NCBI RefSeq assembly: GCF_000757725.1
Contig: NZ_JJMU01000026.1
Location: 35,000 to 98,999, forward strand
DNA: 64,000 bases
Source: Sphingobacterium deserti
GTDB taxonomy: Bacteria > Bacteroidota > Bacteroidia > Sphingobacteriales > Sphingobacteriaceae
Direction of reading: 5' to 3'
Part shown: in pieces, positions 53,400 to 61,732 of the stretch
Position numbering within the stretch: the first letter of the stretch is position 1
How the letters are laid out: each line of letters begins with the position of its first letter
Notes under the pieces: model-generated
The model's input: the letters and a program-made list of their open reading frames with translations, nothing else
Database searches by the model: none
Told to the model about the DNA's origin: nothing
Program-made: the position numbers and the translations under genes

Positions 53400-55400
53400 A
53401 TGAATAGGTATGTAAAGCAGCTTTTAATCTTTTTTGTACTCGTGCTTGCTGGTGCACCCCATAGTTCGGCGCAAACGGAAGAAGAGTTTAGTAGTGCGCT
53501 GGATTCGGCTCGGGCAAAGGAGGATAACAAAAAAGACTCGGTCGTTTTCACAGCCAAGTATGTGCGTTATACCACGTTGGACATGATGAAACAAGCCACA
53601 CGAACGGTACAGCTTGACACCTCACATGTCAACTTTCAATATTATAATAAACAAAACATCCCTTGGAATCCGTCCATAAATCTTGGGTCGTATGGATTAG
53701 CCACGCGTGATTTGTTGTTCACTCCAAATAAGACAATTGGCTTTCAGCCCGGTTTTTACGCCTTGGATCGTTATCTATTGAAGCCAGACTCCGTACAATA
53801 TTTCCGTGCAAGAGCACGCTTTTCTGAGCTTTACACGGTAGGATTCTTTTTCGACGACCAAGTTTTTAGAGCGCGTTTGGCACAAAATATCAATCCACAA
53901 TGGAATATTGGGGCAGAGTACCACGCCACAAATACAGACGGTTACTATATGAATCAAGATTATAGCGATCGTAAGGCGGCTGTGTTTAGCTGGTACGAGT
54001 CGAAAGACAAGCGATATAATTTACTCGTGAATGGAACCTTTAATAACCTCAACGCGCCGGAAAATGGCTCTGTGGTGGATGAGGGTATCGTCGGTGGCGA
54101 CGTCTTTCAAGATACTTCCAGCACAGCAAATATGGGCTATCTCACGCGCCTGAGCGGGATTAATGAAAATCGTCCGCATAATAGGTGGCGCGATAACGGA
54201 ATGTTCATCCGGCAATCCTATTTTTTAGGGCGTTTGGATACAATTAATAAAGGATTGCCAGAAATGGAGATCCATCCGACGAATGCTGTTGCGCATAATT
54301 CCTCCATCAGACAAAGGAAATTTCTCTTCTTTAAGAATGAAGCCGATCTTTATGGTGCCTTCCCACTCGGCGATATTGAGCGCGTAGACGATACAACAAG
54401 CATCACCACGATATCTAACGAGTTTACCTACACCTTTTATCTACGGGGAAAGGGTGTGTTTAAAAATGAGGCTAAACTTGATTTGGCGTTTCAAAATGAT
54501 TTGATTTGGTATAGCGATAGTCTGACGTCTAGCTTCTATCAAAATAGCACCCTTAAGGGAAATTTAGGCTACAAGTTTAGCGATAGAATCGACGTGCGCG
54601 CAGCGGTCAATCAAATTGTTGTTGGCCAACAAGCGGGCGACTTTTTGTATGAAGCTAATGCGGATATCTTTCTGAGTGAAAACGCGGGTAAGATTAGCCT
54701 TGGTGCATACTCGCAAAACAAATCTCCGGAAATGGTTTTTGACCGCATGAACTACACGTTCCATCAGTGGGAAAACAATTTTAATAAGACTACAACACAG
54801 AATCTCTCTTTCGCTTACCAAAATAAAAAGATTGGCTTTTCGGGAAAAGCGGAATATTTCCTGATGGATAACTACTTGTATTTTAGAGAAGTGGATAACC
54901 CGGGCAATGATGAGCTTTTATTAAGACGGATCACACCTGCGCAATCGGGGAATTTAAACCTATTGAAAATCTCCGTTTGGCAAAATTTTAGAGTAGGTCG
55001 TTTTCACCTGGATAATATGGTCGTTTATCAAAAAACGGATGCGGAAGCAATATTAGCCACGCCAGAACTGTATACCTGGCATAGCTTCTACTATACGAAC
55101 AAACTTTATAATGTGATGGACTTCCGTCTGGGAATGGATGTGCGTTTCAACACGCCGTTCCGCTCGCCGTCGTATGCCATCAATGCCGGACAATTCTATA
55201 ACGATAACGTCGGTATTAATTATTCAACCTATCCAATCGGGAACCTGTGGTTCACGGGAAATATCGATCGTGTCAATCTCTTTCTTTCGTACAATTTCTT
55301 TAATCAATTTGCATATCCGAAAGGATATTATACCGTTCGTCGTTACCCGATGAACGATGCAAATTTCCGCTTCGGCGTTTCATGGAAATTCTACGATTAG
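53400..55400 (+). CDS. Putative outer-membrane porin (Porin_10 family)
   Basis: The 666-residue exported beta-barrel starts at the ATG at 53400; the codon before it in the frame is TTG. A signal peptide ends near SSAQT. Family features include LGSYGLATRDLLFTPNKTIG, alternating beta-strand patterns with many aromatic residues, and the C-terminal strand FRFGVSWKFYD. Members are abundant Bacteroidota outer-membrane proteins with unknown substrates. The N-terminal ~60 mature residues form a charged periplasmic segment. Confidence 0.85.
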   Translation: MNRYVKQLLIFFVLVLAGAPHSSAQTEEEFSSALDSARAKEDNKKDSVVFTAKYVRYTTLDMMKQATRTVQLDTSHVNFQYYNKQNIPWNPSINLGSYGLATRDLLFTPNKTIGFQPGFYALDRYLLKPDSVQYFRARARFSELYTVGFFFDDQVFRARLAQNINPQWNIGAEYHATNTDGYYMNQDYSDRKAAVFSWYESKDKRYNLLVNGTFNNLNAPENGSVVDEGIVGGDVFQDTSSTANMGYLTRLSGINENRPHNRWRDNGMFIRQSYFLGRLDTINKGLPEMEIHPTNAVAHNSSIRQRKFLFFKNEADLYGAFPLGDIERVDDTTSITTISNEFTYTFYLRGKGVFKNEAKLDLAFQNDLIWYSDSLTSSFYQNSTLKGNLGYKFSDRIDVRAAVNQIVVGQQAGDFLYEANADIFLSENAGKISLGAYSQNKSPEMVFDRMNYTFHQWENNFNKTTTQNLSFAYQNKKIGFSGKAEYFLMDNYLYFREVDNPGNDELLLRRITPAQSGNLNLLKISVWQNFRVGRFHLDNMVVYQKTDAEAILATPELYTWHSFYYTNKLYNVMDFRLGMDVRFNTPFRSPSYAINAGQFYNDNVGINYSTYPIGNLWFTGNIDRVNLFLSYNFFNQFAYPKGYYTVRRYPMNDANFRFGVSWKFYD

Positions 55401-55469
55401 GAGATGTGAATTTATATGATTGACAATTAGCCTATTGCTGATAGACGAGATAAAAAGTATAAAAATAAT

Positions 55470-55499
55470 TTTGCAAATCAGATTTTACACCTATATTTG
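55470..55499 (+). promoter_or_regulatory. Full Bacteroidota-type promoter for the tRNA-Val(TAC) pair
   Basis: TTTG at 55470-55473 and TATATTTG at 55492-55499 are separated by 18 bases, the clearest -33/-7 combination in the window. It lies 24 bases before the first tRNA. Confidence 0.8.
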
Positions 55500-55523
55500 C
55501 ACACGCAATAAGCAAAAAAGCAT

Positions 55524-55598
55524 GGAGAATTAGCTCAGCTGGTTCAGAGCATCTGCCTTACAAGCAGAGGGTCACTGGTTCGAACCCAGTATTCTCCA
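55524..55598 (+). tRNA. tRNA-Val(TAC), copy 1, CCA encoded
   Basis: A 75-nt cloverleaf with all arms paired: acceptor GGAGAAT/ATTCTCC, anticodon stem TCTGC/GCAGA, loop CTTACAA with anticodon TAC at 55559-55561, T arm ACTGG/CCAGT, discriminator A. CCA follows at 55599-55601. Confidence 0.95.
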
Positions 55599-55610
55599 CC
55601 ATACCAAGAA

Positions 55611-55685
55611 GGAGGCTTAGCTCAGTTGGTTCAGAGCATCTGCCTTACAAGCAGAGGGTCACTGGTTCGAATCCAGTAGCCTCCA
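55611..55685 (+). tRNA. tRNA-Val(TAC), copy 2, CCA not encoded
   Basis: A 75-nt cloverleaf, 12 bases after the first. The body from D arm to T arm is nearly identical to copy 1 (two loop differences), but the acceptor stem is GGAGGCT/AGCCTCC. Anticodon TAC is at 55666-55668 by alignment of the CTTACAA loop (55644-55650, anticodon 55646-55648). The sequence after the discriminator A is CAAAA, so CCA must be added. Confidence 0.95.
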
Positions 55686-55686
55686 C

Positions 55687-55720
55687 AAAAAGCATCGGAT
55701 TTCCGATGCTTTTTATTTTA
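55687..55720 (+). terminator. Terminator after the tRNA-Val pair
   Basis: A 13-bp perfect stem (55687-55699 with 55702-55714) is followed by a T-rich run. Confidence 0.85.
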
Positions 55721-55852
55721 GAAGCTTTTATTATGTAGTTTTTCTACATTCTTTAAATGCCGTTTCAACTATTGTTTACCCTTTTATAGCCAACTTCGAC
55801 CGATAAAATTGCCATTTTATCGAATAGTTTTCATTGGATATTACTTAAAGCT

Positions 55853-55860
55853 TAGGTTTG
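55853..55860 (+). promoter_or_regulatory. -7 promoter box for the lipoprotein/C11 protease cassette
   Basis: TAGGTTTG is an exact TAnnTTTG box 59 bases before the first ATG of the cassette. Confidence 0.5.
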
Positions 55861-55918
55861 ATCCACGTTAATACAATTAGCGTCTTTAACTAGCTGCAAA
55901 CTATAATCTTTAAGTCCA

Positions 55919-56956
55919 ATGAGAAAATTAGTAATGTTTCTGATCATCGCCCTGTTTGGGTCATGTGTCAAAAATTCATTAGTGGAAATCGAGCGGAATC
56001 AAGAAGGTGCTGAGATCCTGAGGCGAGATCTTAAAAACGAGACGAGAAAGCTTTCGTCGTTTATTGACAAGTATACCAAAACGTCCAATATGGTCAAGAG
56101 CTCTCACAACGGTGCTCAACTTTCTATGCAGGGAATAGTTTCTGGGTATATAAGGCAAGAGCTATCTCATGTTGAGGCTTTAGCAATCGATCAATATGTT
56201 GTTGAAGTTTCTCCATATTTCAATGCGTTTGCGACATCTAATCAAATGCTCCCTCTTCTTAGCGAAGCACCGACGCAGCAAGCCGCCACAACTTTGATCA
56301 AAACAAACCTTAGGCAATCAACCAATTTGACCGAAGTTGTTCCGTCCAATGATAACAAGTTAAAAGACGTGATCACTAGTTTGCACGGAGAAATTAACGA
56401 TGAGATTGAAAATGATATAGTCAACGCTTACTTAATTGAAGATGAAAATATGTCAGTGGCGCAAATTGAGAGGTTGTACGAATCACATGTTGCTACTATC
56501 AAAGACAAAGTGTCTAGCAAAATTATCAATTTCAATAGCGCACTGCTCGTTAATTCCCGAGGGCTAACTCGACAGCAGGTCAGCATGGTCGGAGTTACGG
56601 GAATGGTAGCTTTGGAGGCAATTGATGATGCAGTCTTGATGGAAAATTTGGAAGAAATGGTCTCAGCAAGTTTAGTATTTGATGAATCAATTTCTATAGT
56701 AGTGTCGAAAGGCTTATTCAAGAAAATAGGTAAATTCTTTACGAAGGTCATAAAAACGGTAGCTGTTGTGGTAACATACGTTGCAGTTGCTGCGATAACA
56801 GTTTATAACGCTGCTCTTACTATAACAGAATCTGGTTATTCTTCAGGAAGTGCAGCCTTTAAAACTTTGCTCGGTGCAGGTGCAATGGCAAACTTAGCTA
56901 CCTCTTGGAAAAAATCTTGGAAATGGGTTGGATGGGATAATTGGAGTAAATGGTAG
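55919..56956 (+). CDS. Unrecognised lipoprotein with hydrophobic segment and Trp-rich tail
   Basis: I recognise no family. The 345-residue protein has a lipoprotein signal (ALFGSC, Cys16), a mainly helical charged body (about 20-265), a strongly hydrophobic stretch (TVAVVVTYVAVAAITVYNAA, about 283-302), a Gly/Ala/Ser-rich segment (SGSAAFKTLLGAGAMANLA), and a C-terminal tail with six Trp among Lys and Ser. A buried hydrophobic segment plus a cationic tryptophan-rich end recalls membrane-active or pore-forming proteins. It is followed directly by a C11 protease gene, so it may be a protease substrate or partner. Function is inference only. Confidence 0.75.
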   Translation: MRKLVMFLIIALFGSCVKNSLVEIERNQEGAEILRRDLKNETRKLSSFIDKYTKTSNMVKSSHNGAQLSMQGIVSGYIRQELSHVEALAIDQYVVEVSPYFNAFATSNQMLPLLSEAPTQQAATTLIKTNLRQSTNLTEVVPSNDNKLKDVITSLHGEINDEIENDIVNAYLIEDENMSVAQIERLYESHVATIKDKVSSKIINFNSALLVNSRGLTRQQVSMVGVTGMVALEAIDDAVLMENLEEMVSASLVFDESISIVVSKGLFKKIGKFFTKVIKTVAVVVTYVAVAAITVYNAALTITESGYSSGSAAFKTLLGAGAMANLATSWKKSWKWVGWDNWSKW

Positions 56957-56985
56957 TTCTTTATCGAATCTATAGCACCTTTTTT

Positions 56986-58092
56986 ATGTCCCATAAAAAT
57001 TATTTATTGCTGGCATGCCTTATTTGTACCTTAAGTTGCAAAAAGGCAGACGTTGCCTCGGATGACGAGGATAGAAATGCCATTTTTGTATATATAGCAG
57101 CAAACAACGACCTGAAATACTCCGCCATCCGTAGTGTAGATCAGATGGAAAAAGCTTATCGACGGGAAGATGGGGACCTTATTGTTTTCGTAAAAACGGA
57201 CAGATTCAGTTCTTATATCTTAAAAATCAAACCAGATAACAATGAGGGGGTCATTGCAAGTGACACTTTAAAAACATACAAAAGCCAAAATTCCTCTTCG
57301 TTAGATTTTATGAGAGAAGCTTTCAAGGACATGAGTTCATTTACTTCAGCTAAAAGATACGGATTAATAATGTGGTCGCACGCTACGTCTTGGCTACCAG
57401 AGTCCAAAAGAGTTCCGACCACCAAATCTTTTGGCTACGATAGGGGCGAGGAGATGGATTTAAAGGATCTGAAAACTGCCCTGCCTAAAAATCTGAAATT
57501 CATTCTTTTTGATGCGTGTTATATGGCTAGTGTTGAAGTCGTGTATGAGTTACGAAAGAATGCGGATTATATAATCGCATCAAGCTCTGAGGTTTTAAAC
57601 ACTAGCTATCCGTATGATTTAATCTTAGGCGATTTGTTTTCCGGCAATCTAACAAAGGTCTGTCAAAAATTTTACGATTACTATAACAGTAAAACGGGAA
57701 TTAAACAATCAGGCACGGTGTCTTTGATCGATACGGAATATCTCGAAGATTTAGCTTTTGAAACAAGAAGGGTTTTCAAAAAATCAGATCGGCGAGACAT
57801 AAATAGCTTATCAGGAGTTGCGCAAGACTTTAATTTTGTAAAATCTATTGATTTGGGATTATACGATTTCTGGTCACTAATACGAAACAATTACGCTCAG
57901 ATTGGGCTCGTTGAATTGGAAAGTGCCCTAAATAAGTGTGTGGTTTATAAAGCTCACACTGAATACTTCCTTAATTTTCCAATAATCGAATCTTCAGGAC
58001 TTACATTATCACTTATTAACCAACCTTGGTTGCTGGATTATTACACAACTTTAGATTGGTATATTGATAGTGGAATGGATAACATATACTAG
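56986..58092 (+). CDS. Clostripain-family (C11) cysteine protease lipoprotein
   Basis: From the ATG at 56986 the protein has 368 residues with lipobox TLSC (Cys18). The alternative ATG at 56950 overlaps the upstream stop and would bury the signal peptide. The C11 fold shows FVYIAANNDLKYSAI, MWSHATSW with the catalytic His132, and LFDACYMASVEVVYEL with Cys178. The His-Cys spacing (46) equals that of the characterised Parabacteroides enzyme PmC11, and the acidic residue in DAC fits Arg/Lys specificity. C11 proteases self-activate and can activate secreted proteins. It probably acts at the cell surface, perhaps on the upstream lipoprotein. Confidence 0.88.
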   Translation: MSHKNYLLLACLICTLSCKKADVASDDEDRNAIFVYIAANNDLKYSAIRSVDQMEKAYRREDGDLIVFVKTDRFSSYILKIKPDNNEGVIASDTLKTYKSQNSSSLDFMREAFKDMSSFTSAKRYGLIMWSHATSWLPESKRVPTTKSFGYDRGEEMDLKDLKTALPKNLKFILFDACYMASVEVVYELRKNADYIIASSSEVLNTSYPYDLILGDLFSGNLTKVCQKFYDYYNSKTGIKQSGTVSLIDTEYLEDLAFETRRVFKKSDRRDINSLSGVAQDFNFVKSIDLGLYDFWSLIRNNYAQIGLVELESALNKCVVYKAHTEYFLNFPIIESSGLTLSLINQPWLLDYYTTLDWYIDSGMDNIY

Positions 58093-58133
58093 ATATCACT
58101 GTAATAAGGTAACAAAAACTTAAAATAATATGT

Positions 58134-58688
58134 ATGACGGCGACGAATAAAATCATAGTGGGGATGGTATTCCTTCTCATTTCCTTACAGAGTCACGCGC
58201 AAAGAGCATTAGAAAAAAGAAATGGGACATTCAACCTCAACTACCAATTCAATTTCACGGATGACAGTGAAACAAAGAATAATGCTTCAAGCGGACAATC
58301 AATTGTAGTAAATAGATCCTTTACGATTGATCGATTGCTTTCGCTAGCCCCTGCTGTGAACTACACCTTTTTACAAGATTATAAAAGAGCGCATAACTTT
58401 AGTCTTGGTGCTGATGCGTTACTTTATCCACTACATTTAATTTCAATTTTGAAAGAGGAAGATTACGATCCTGTTAAAGATAAATATTTTATGTCTTTAG
58501 GGTATTATAAAACACTTAATAATGGTGGTATCAATTCAATTTTCAATATGAATTTTTATGTGTTTACCTTTGCTATTGGTAATCAGCTAAAAATTTCGCC
58601 CACCATCGGTGCATCATTTTATAAACAAAAAGAAAGAGATATAGAAGATTTGAACTTTTACAATATAGGTTTAAATTTCCGCTTTTAA
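58134..58688 (+). CDS. Small outer-membrane beta-barrel-like protein
   Basis: The 184-residue protein has a signal peptide (to about residue 23, SLQSHAQ) and an alternating beta pattern with about eight strands ending FYNIGLNFRF, whose C-terminal Phe is typical of outer-membrane barrels. It resembles no named family that I recognise. It is 41 bases after the C11 gene and probably co-transcribed. In this cassette it could anchor, receive or export one of the lipoproteins. Confidence 0.68.
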   Translation: MTATNKIIVGMVFLLISLQSHAQRALEKRNGTFNLNYQFNFTDDSETKNNASSGQSIVVNRSFTIDRLLSLAPAVNYTFLQDYKRAHNFSLGADALLYPLHLISILKEEDYDPVKDKYFMSLGYYKTLNNGGINSIFNMNFYVFTFAIGNQLKISPTIGASFYKQKERDIEDLNFYNIGLNFRF

Positions 58689-58978
58689 ACGACTATTAGG
58701 ATGTCGTCATCGCTCTAAAGTGATACGGAAGGTAGACTTTATCCTCTGAGTTTCGAGATGAATATGGTGAAGGTATATACCCGGTCAGCACACAAATCTA
58801 GATTTCTTGCTTTTATAATCTGTAAATTATATTATCCATATCGATAAATGTGCTATTAAGTCTAACCAATTTCAATCTTCATTTAGTTTGAGGTGTTTTT
58901 GTGTTCTTCGGTGATGTTATTTATATATGTAAATGATATTTATTAAATTTAGTGGGATTGGCTAATTAATATTCGATA

Positions 58979-60100
58979 ATGGCTCACTTGACTTCCCTTT
59001 TTTTTAACTATACACCGACAGCACGTGTTATCACTCATGTTTTGTTTTGGGTTGCCATGTTTGCTGTATATTTAGCGTTCTATGACACATATGATAAGGA
59101 TTATGCTTGGATACTAGCATCAAAAGATCTTATAGCAGTGACAGGTATTTTCTATACGACGTCCTATATAGTCATCCCAAAGTGGTTAATGAGAAACAAG
59201 CTATTTCTATGTTTAGCATGGTTACTAATAATCTATCTTTGGTGGGCTTTGCTATCATACATCTTCTTTTTGGGCTTCGACCTATACGTTGATCAGATGA
59301 GCCCAAGTCTTCAGCAATTTATTACCCTTGCCTTGAAGATGGGGATGTTTGGTCCTATAAAGGCAGAATCAATGTCCACGTATATTTTGGATTTTGTGTA
59401 TTTAATTTCACTTCCTATGGGGATTAAATTGATAGAGGCAATGATCAGTGAACGACAACAGAGAACGGAGTTGGAAATGAAGAATGCAGAACTGGCATTA
59501 AACAATGTTCAGCTCGAATTGGATTTCCTAAAATCCCAGATTAATCCCCATTACCTTTTTAACGCCTTAAATAATATCTTGATATTAATGAGTAAAGATG
59601 TTGATAAGGCGATTGATTCGCAGAGGCATTTGACAGGCATATTGGAATACTTAGTTTATGATAGCAGTCGGTCAACTGTTTCTCTCGAGGAGGAATTTAA
59701 ATTTCTAAGGAACTATATCGAATTAGAGAGGATACGCCTCAATCCAAATACACCGGTAGAAGTTTCCATAGAGGCCGATGCTATCAACTATACTGTAGTT
59801 CCATTGATCGTATTTCCTTTTCTTGAAAATGCTTTTAAACACGGACCATTAGCAAATGGCAAAGAAGCAAGTTTGAGGATCATTGTGCACGCCATTAACG
59901 GGCTGTTGTCGGTGAATATCTCAAACGGCTTTAAAAAAAAGCAAAAACCGATAGGTTACAAGGGGGGATTAGGTATCGCAAATGTCCGTAGAAGACTTGA
60001 TCTCAATTATCCAAATAATCATACATTGGTGATAGATGATAGGCAAGGTCGTTATTTGGTGCTTTTAACTATGCGATTGGAAAGGTATGACTTTCGTTGA
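58979..60100 (+). CDS. LytS-type membrane sensor histidine kinase
   Basis: The 373-residue kinase has four predicted N-terminal membrane helices (about residues 15-160) with no large extracellular domain, then a coiled coil (ISERQQRTELEMKNAELALN). The His_kinase domain has KSQINPHYLFNALNNIL (phosphoacceptor His191), and the ATPase domain has PFLENAFKHG and GLGIANVRRRL. It pairs with the LytTR regulator 45 bases downstream. It lies 290 bases after the protease cassette, on the same strand, so it may sense or control that cassette. Confidence 0.92.
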   Translation: MAHLTSLFFNYTPTARVITHVLFWVAMFAVYLAFYDTYDKDYAWILASKDLIAVTGIFYTTSYIVIPKWLMRNKLFLCLAWLLIIYLWWALLSYIFFLGFDLYVDQMSPSLQQFITLALKMGMFGPIKAESMSTYILDFVYLISLPMGIKLIEAMISERQQRTELEMKNAELALNNVQLELDFLKSQINPHYLFNALNNILILMSKDVDKAIDSQRHLTGILEYLVYDSSRSTVSLEEEFKFLRNYIELERIRLNPNTPVEVSIEADAINYTVVPLIVFPFLENAFKHGPLANGKEASLRIIVHAINGLLSVNISNGFKKKQKPIGYKGGLGIANVRRRLDLNYPNNHTLVIDDRQGRYLVLLTMRLERYDFR

Positions 60101-60145
60101 AAAAAACGAAACACAAAATTTTGATCTCCGATACTTTTTGATGTT

Positions 60146-60850
60146 ATGGAAAAAATAAAGACTATAATAATAGAAGATGAGCCCCTAGCGAGAGATCATT
60201 TAAAAGATTTGGCCTCACGTAATGTCGCGCTGGATATTATTGGAGTATACGAGTCCCCTCAAGAATTGCAACGTAGCGCTATTTGTGAATCAATCAGTTT
60301 GATTTTATCTGATATCCAAATGCCGCATATGGACGGTGTGACATTTTTGAAATCCTTGGAGAACCCGCCATTTTTTATTTTTGTTACAGCTCACCCTGAG
60401 TTTGCTCTTGAAGGATTTGATTTGGACGTGATAGATTACATTCTAAAGCCGACTTTGACGGTGGAGAGATTGTCTAAGGCTATTGAAAGAGTTAAAACGG
60501 CTATAAAATACCAGAGGAGCGACTTTAGGCAAGATATTTTAAAATTTAAAGACGGTCCGACAACTGTCTTCCTATATCCCACAGATATTCTTTTTATCCA
60601 ATCATGGGGTGATTATATTAAAATTACAACCCATGAAGAAACAGTAGTGGTAAAGTCTACCCTAAAGGCCTTGGAAGATATTTTGCCTGGAGATTCTTTC
60701 GTTAGGATACACAGGTCTCATATGGTTCATATTGCTCAAATTAGAGCCGTGGATGCAGTGAGTGTAAGACTCAAAACTGGTCAGAAATTTGATATTGGAT
60801 TACAGTATCGAGATTTTTTATACAGTAAAATAGGTATGCCATTAAGGTAG
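60146..60850 (+). CDS. LytTR-family response regulator
   Basis: The 234-residue regulator has a receiver domain (IIIEDEPLARDHL acidic pair, phosphoacceptor Asp56 in LILSDIQMPHMDG, FVTAHPEFALEGF, YILKPTL) and a C-terminal LytTR DNA-binding domain (DILFIQSWGDYIKI, VVKSTLKALEDILP, FVRIHRSHMVHI). LytTR proteins bind pairs of short direct repeats upstream of target genes. It is the cognate partner of the preceding kinase. Confidence 0.94.
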   Translation: MEKIKTIIIEDEPLARDHLKDLASRNVALDIIGVYESPQELQRSAICESISLILSDIQMPHMDGVTFLKSLENPPFFIFVTAHPEFALEGFDLDVIDYILKPTLTVERLSKAIERVKTAIKYQRSDFRQDILKFKDGPTTVFLYPTDILFIQSWGDYIKITTHEETVVVKSTLKALEDILPGDSFVRIHRSHMVHIAQIRAVDAVSVRLKTGQKFDIGLQYRDFLYSKIGMPLR

Positions 60851-61124
60851 CTGCAACATTTTATTTCAACAAGACTAACTGCCAACCCATCTTTAGTGGC
60901 ATCGATTGTCTTGAACTACAGGGGCCTATGTCAGTGGTGCGAAAGGTAGTTGTCCTGTTGCTTTGAGCTGTCGTGCCGCGATGGCGAGGAGATCAAAACT
61001 GATCCATAGTTTTTTCTGAGAGAAAATCAGTTGATCCCAAAATGGGCGGAGCTATTTTGTATGAATCTTAAACAATTCATTGCTACGGAGCAAATTCCAT
61101 AGTTCGCAGCATGGTGGTTCGCTT

Positions 61125-61583
61125 CTATATCGGATAAGCCGTCTCGTTCTTCGTTTCGGAAAGAACAAAGTATGTCTGTACCGTGTTTACTTGAGGAAGG
61201 ACGGCCAGCTTGTGACGTAAGAAAATATGGTACGCCTCCATATCCTTTGTGGCGATGCGTAGCATAAAATCATAGGATCCCGCCATTTGGTAACATTCCA
61301 TCACTTCCGGAAATTTCGCTACGTCACGTTCGAATTCGTTGAGCACTTCGGCAGTATGCGCTTTTAAGAATACCTGAGAGAAAGATATCAGATCAATGCC
61401 CACAAGTTTGCGGTCGAGTATGGCCACCGTTCGTTTGATGTAACCATTTGCTTTAAGCTTCTTGACGCGTTCGTGTACTGCCGCAATTGACTTATTTAAA
61501 TGGTAGGAGAGCTCCTTATTGCCGAGCGAGGCGTCCTTTTGCAATAGCCGCAATAGTTTCATATCAACCAGATCCAACTCCAT
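61125..61583 (-). CDS. Lrp/AsnC family transcriptional regulator
   Basis: The 152-residue protein has an N-terminal helix-turn-helix (DLVDMKLLRLLQKDASLGNK then SIAAVHERVKKLKANGYI) and a C-terminal RAM/ligand domain (ECYQMAGSYDFMLRIATKDM). Such regulators sense amino acids. It is divergent from a cysteine-synthase-like gene across 149 bases, the common arrangement for an Lrp protein controlling its neighbour. Confidence 0.93.
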   Translation of the reverse strand: MELDLVDMKLLRLLQKDASLGNKELSYHLNKSIAAVHERVKKLKANGYIKRTVAILDRKLVGIDLISFSQVFLKAHTAEVLNEFERDVAKFPEVMECYQMAGSYDFMLRIATKDMEAYHIFLRHKLAVLPQVNTVQTYFVLSETKNETAYPI

Positions 61584-61605
61584 AAGATGTTTTTTTGATT
61601 AATAT

Positions 61606-61613
61606 CAAAAATA
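61606..61613 (-). promoter_or_regulatory. -7 promoter box for the Lrp gene
   Basis: The complement reads TATTTTTG, an exact TAnnTTTG box 23 bases upstream of the start, in the divergent region shared with the cysteine-synthase-like gene. Confidence 0.5.
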
Positions 61614-61732
61614 CGAATGAAAGCTGTAAAAACTTCAGTTGAAAATGTTTTTACGATAAAATTTCTTGAAGATATACCCCTGTATTGAATATTATATTGA
61701 ATAGAATCAATTTTGTAAGATATTTTTATACA

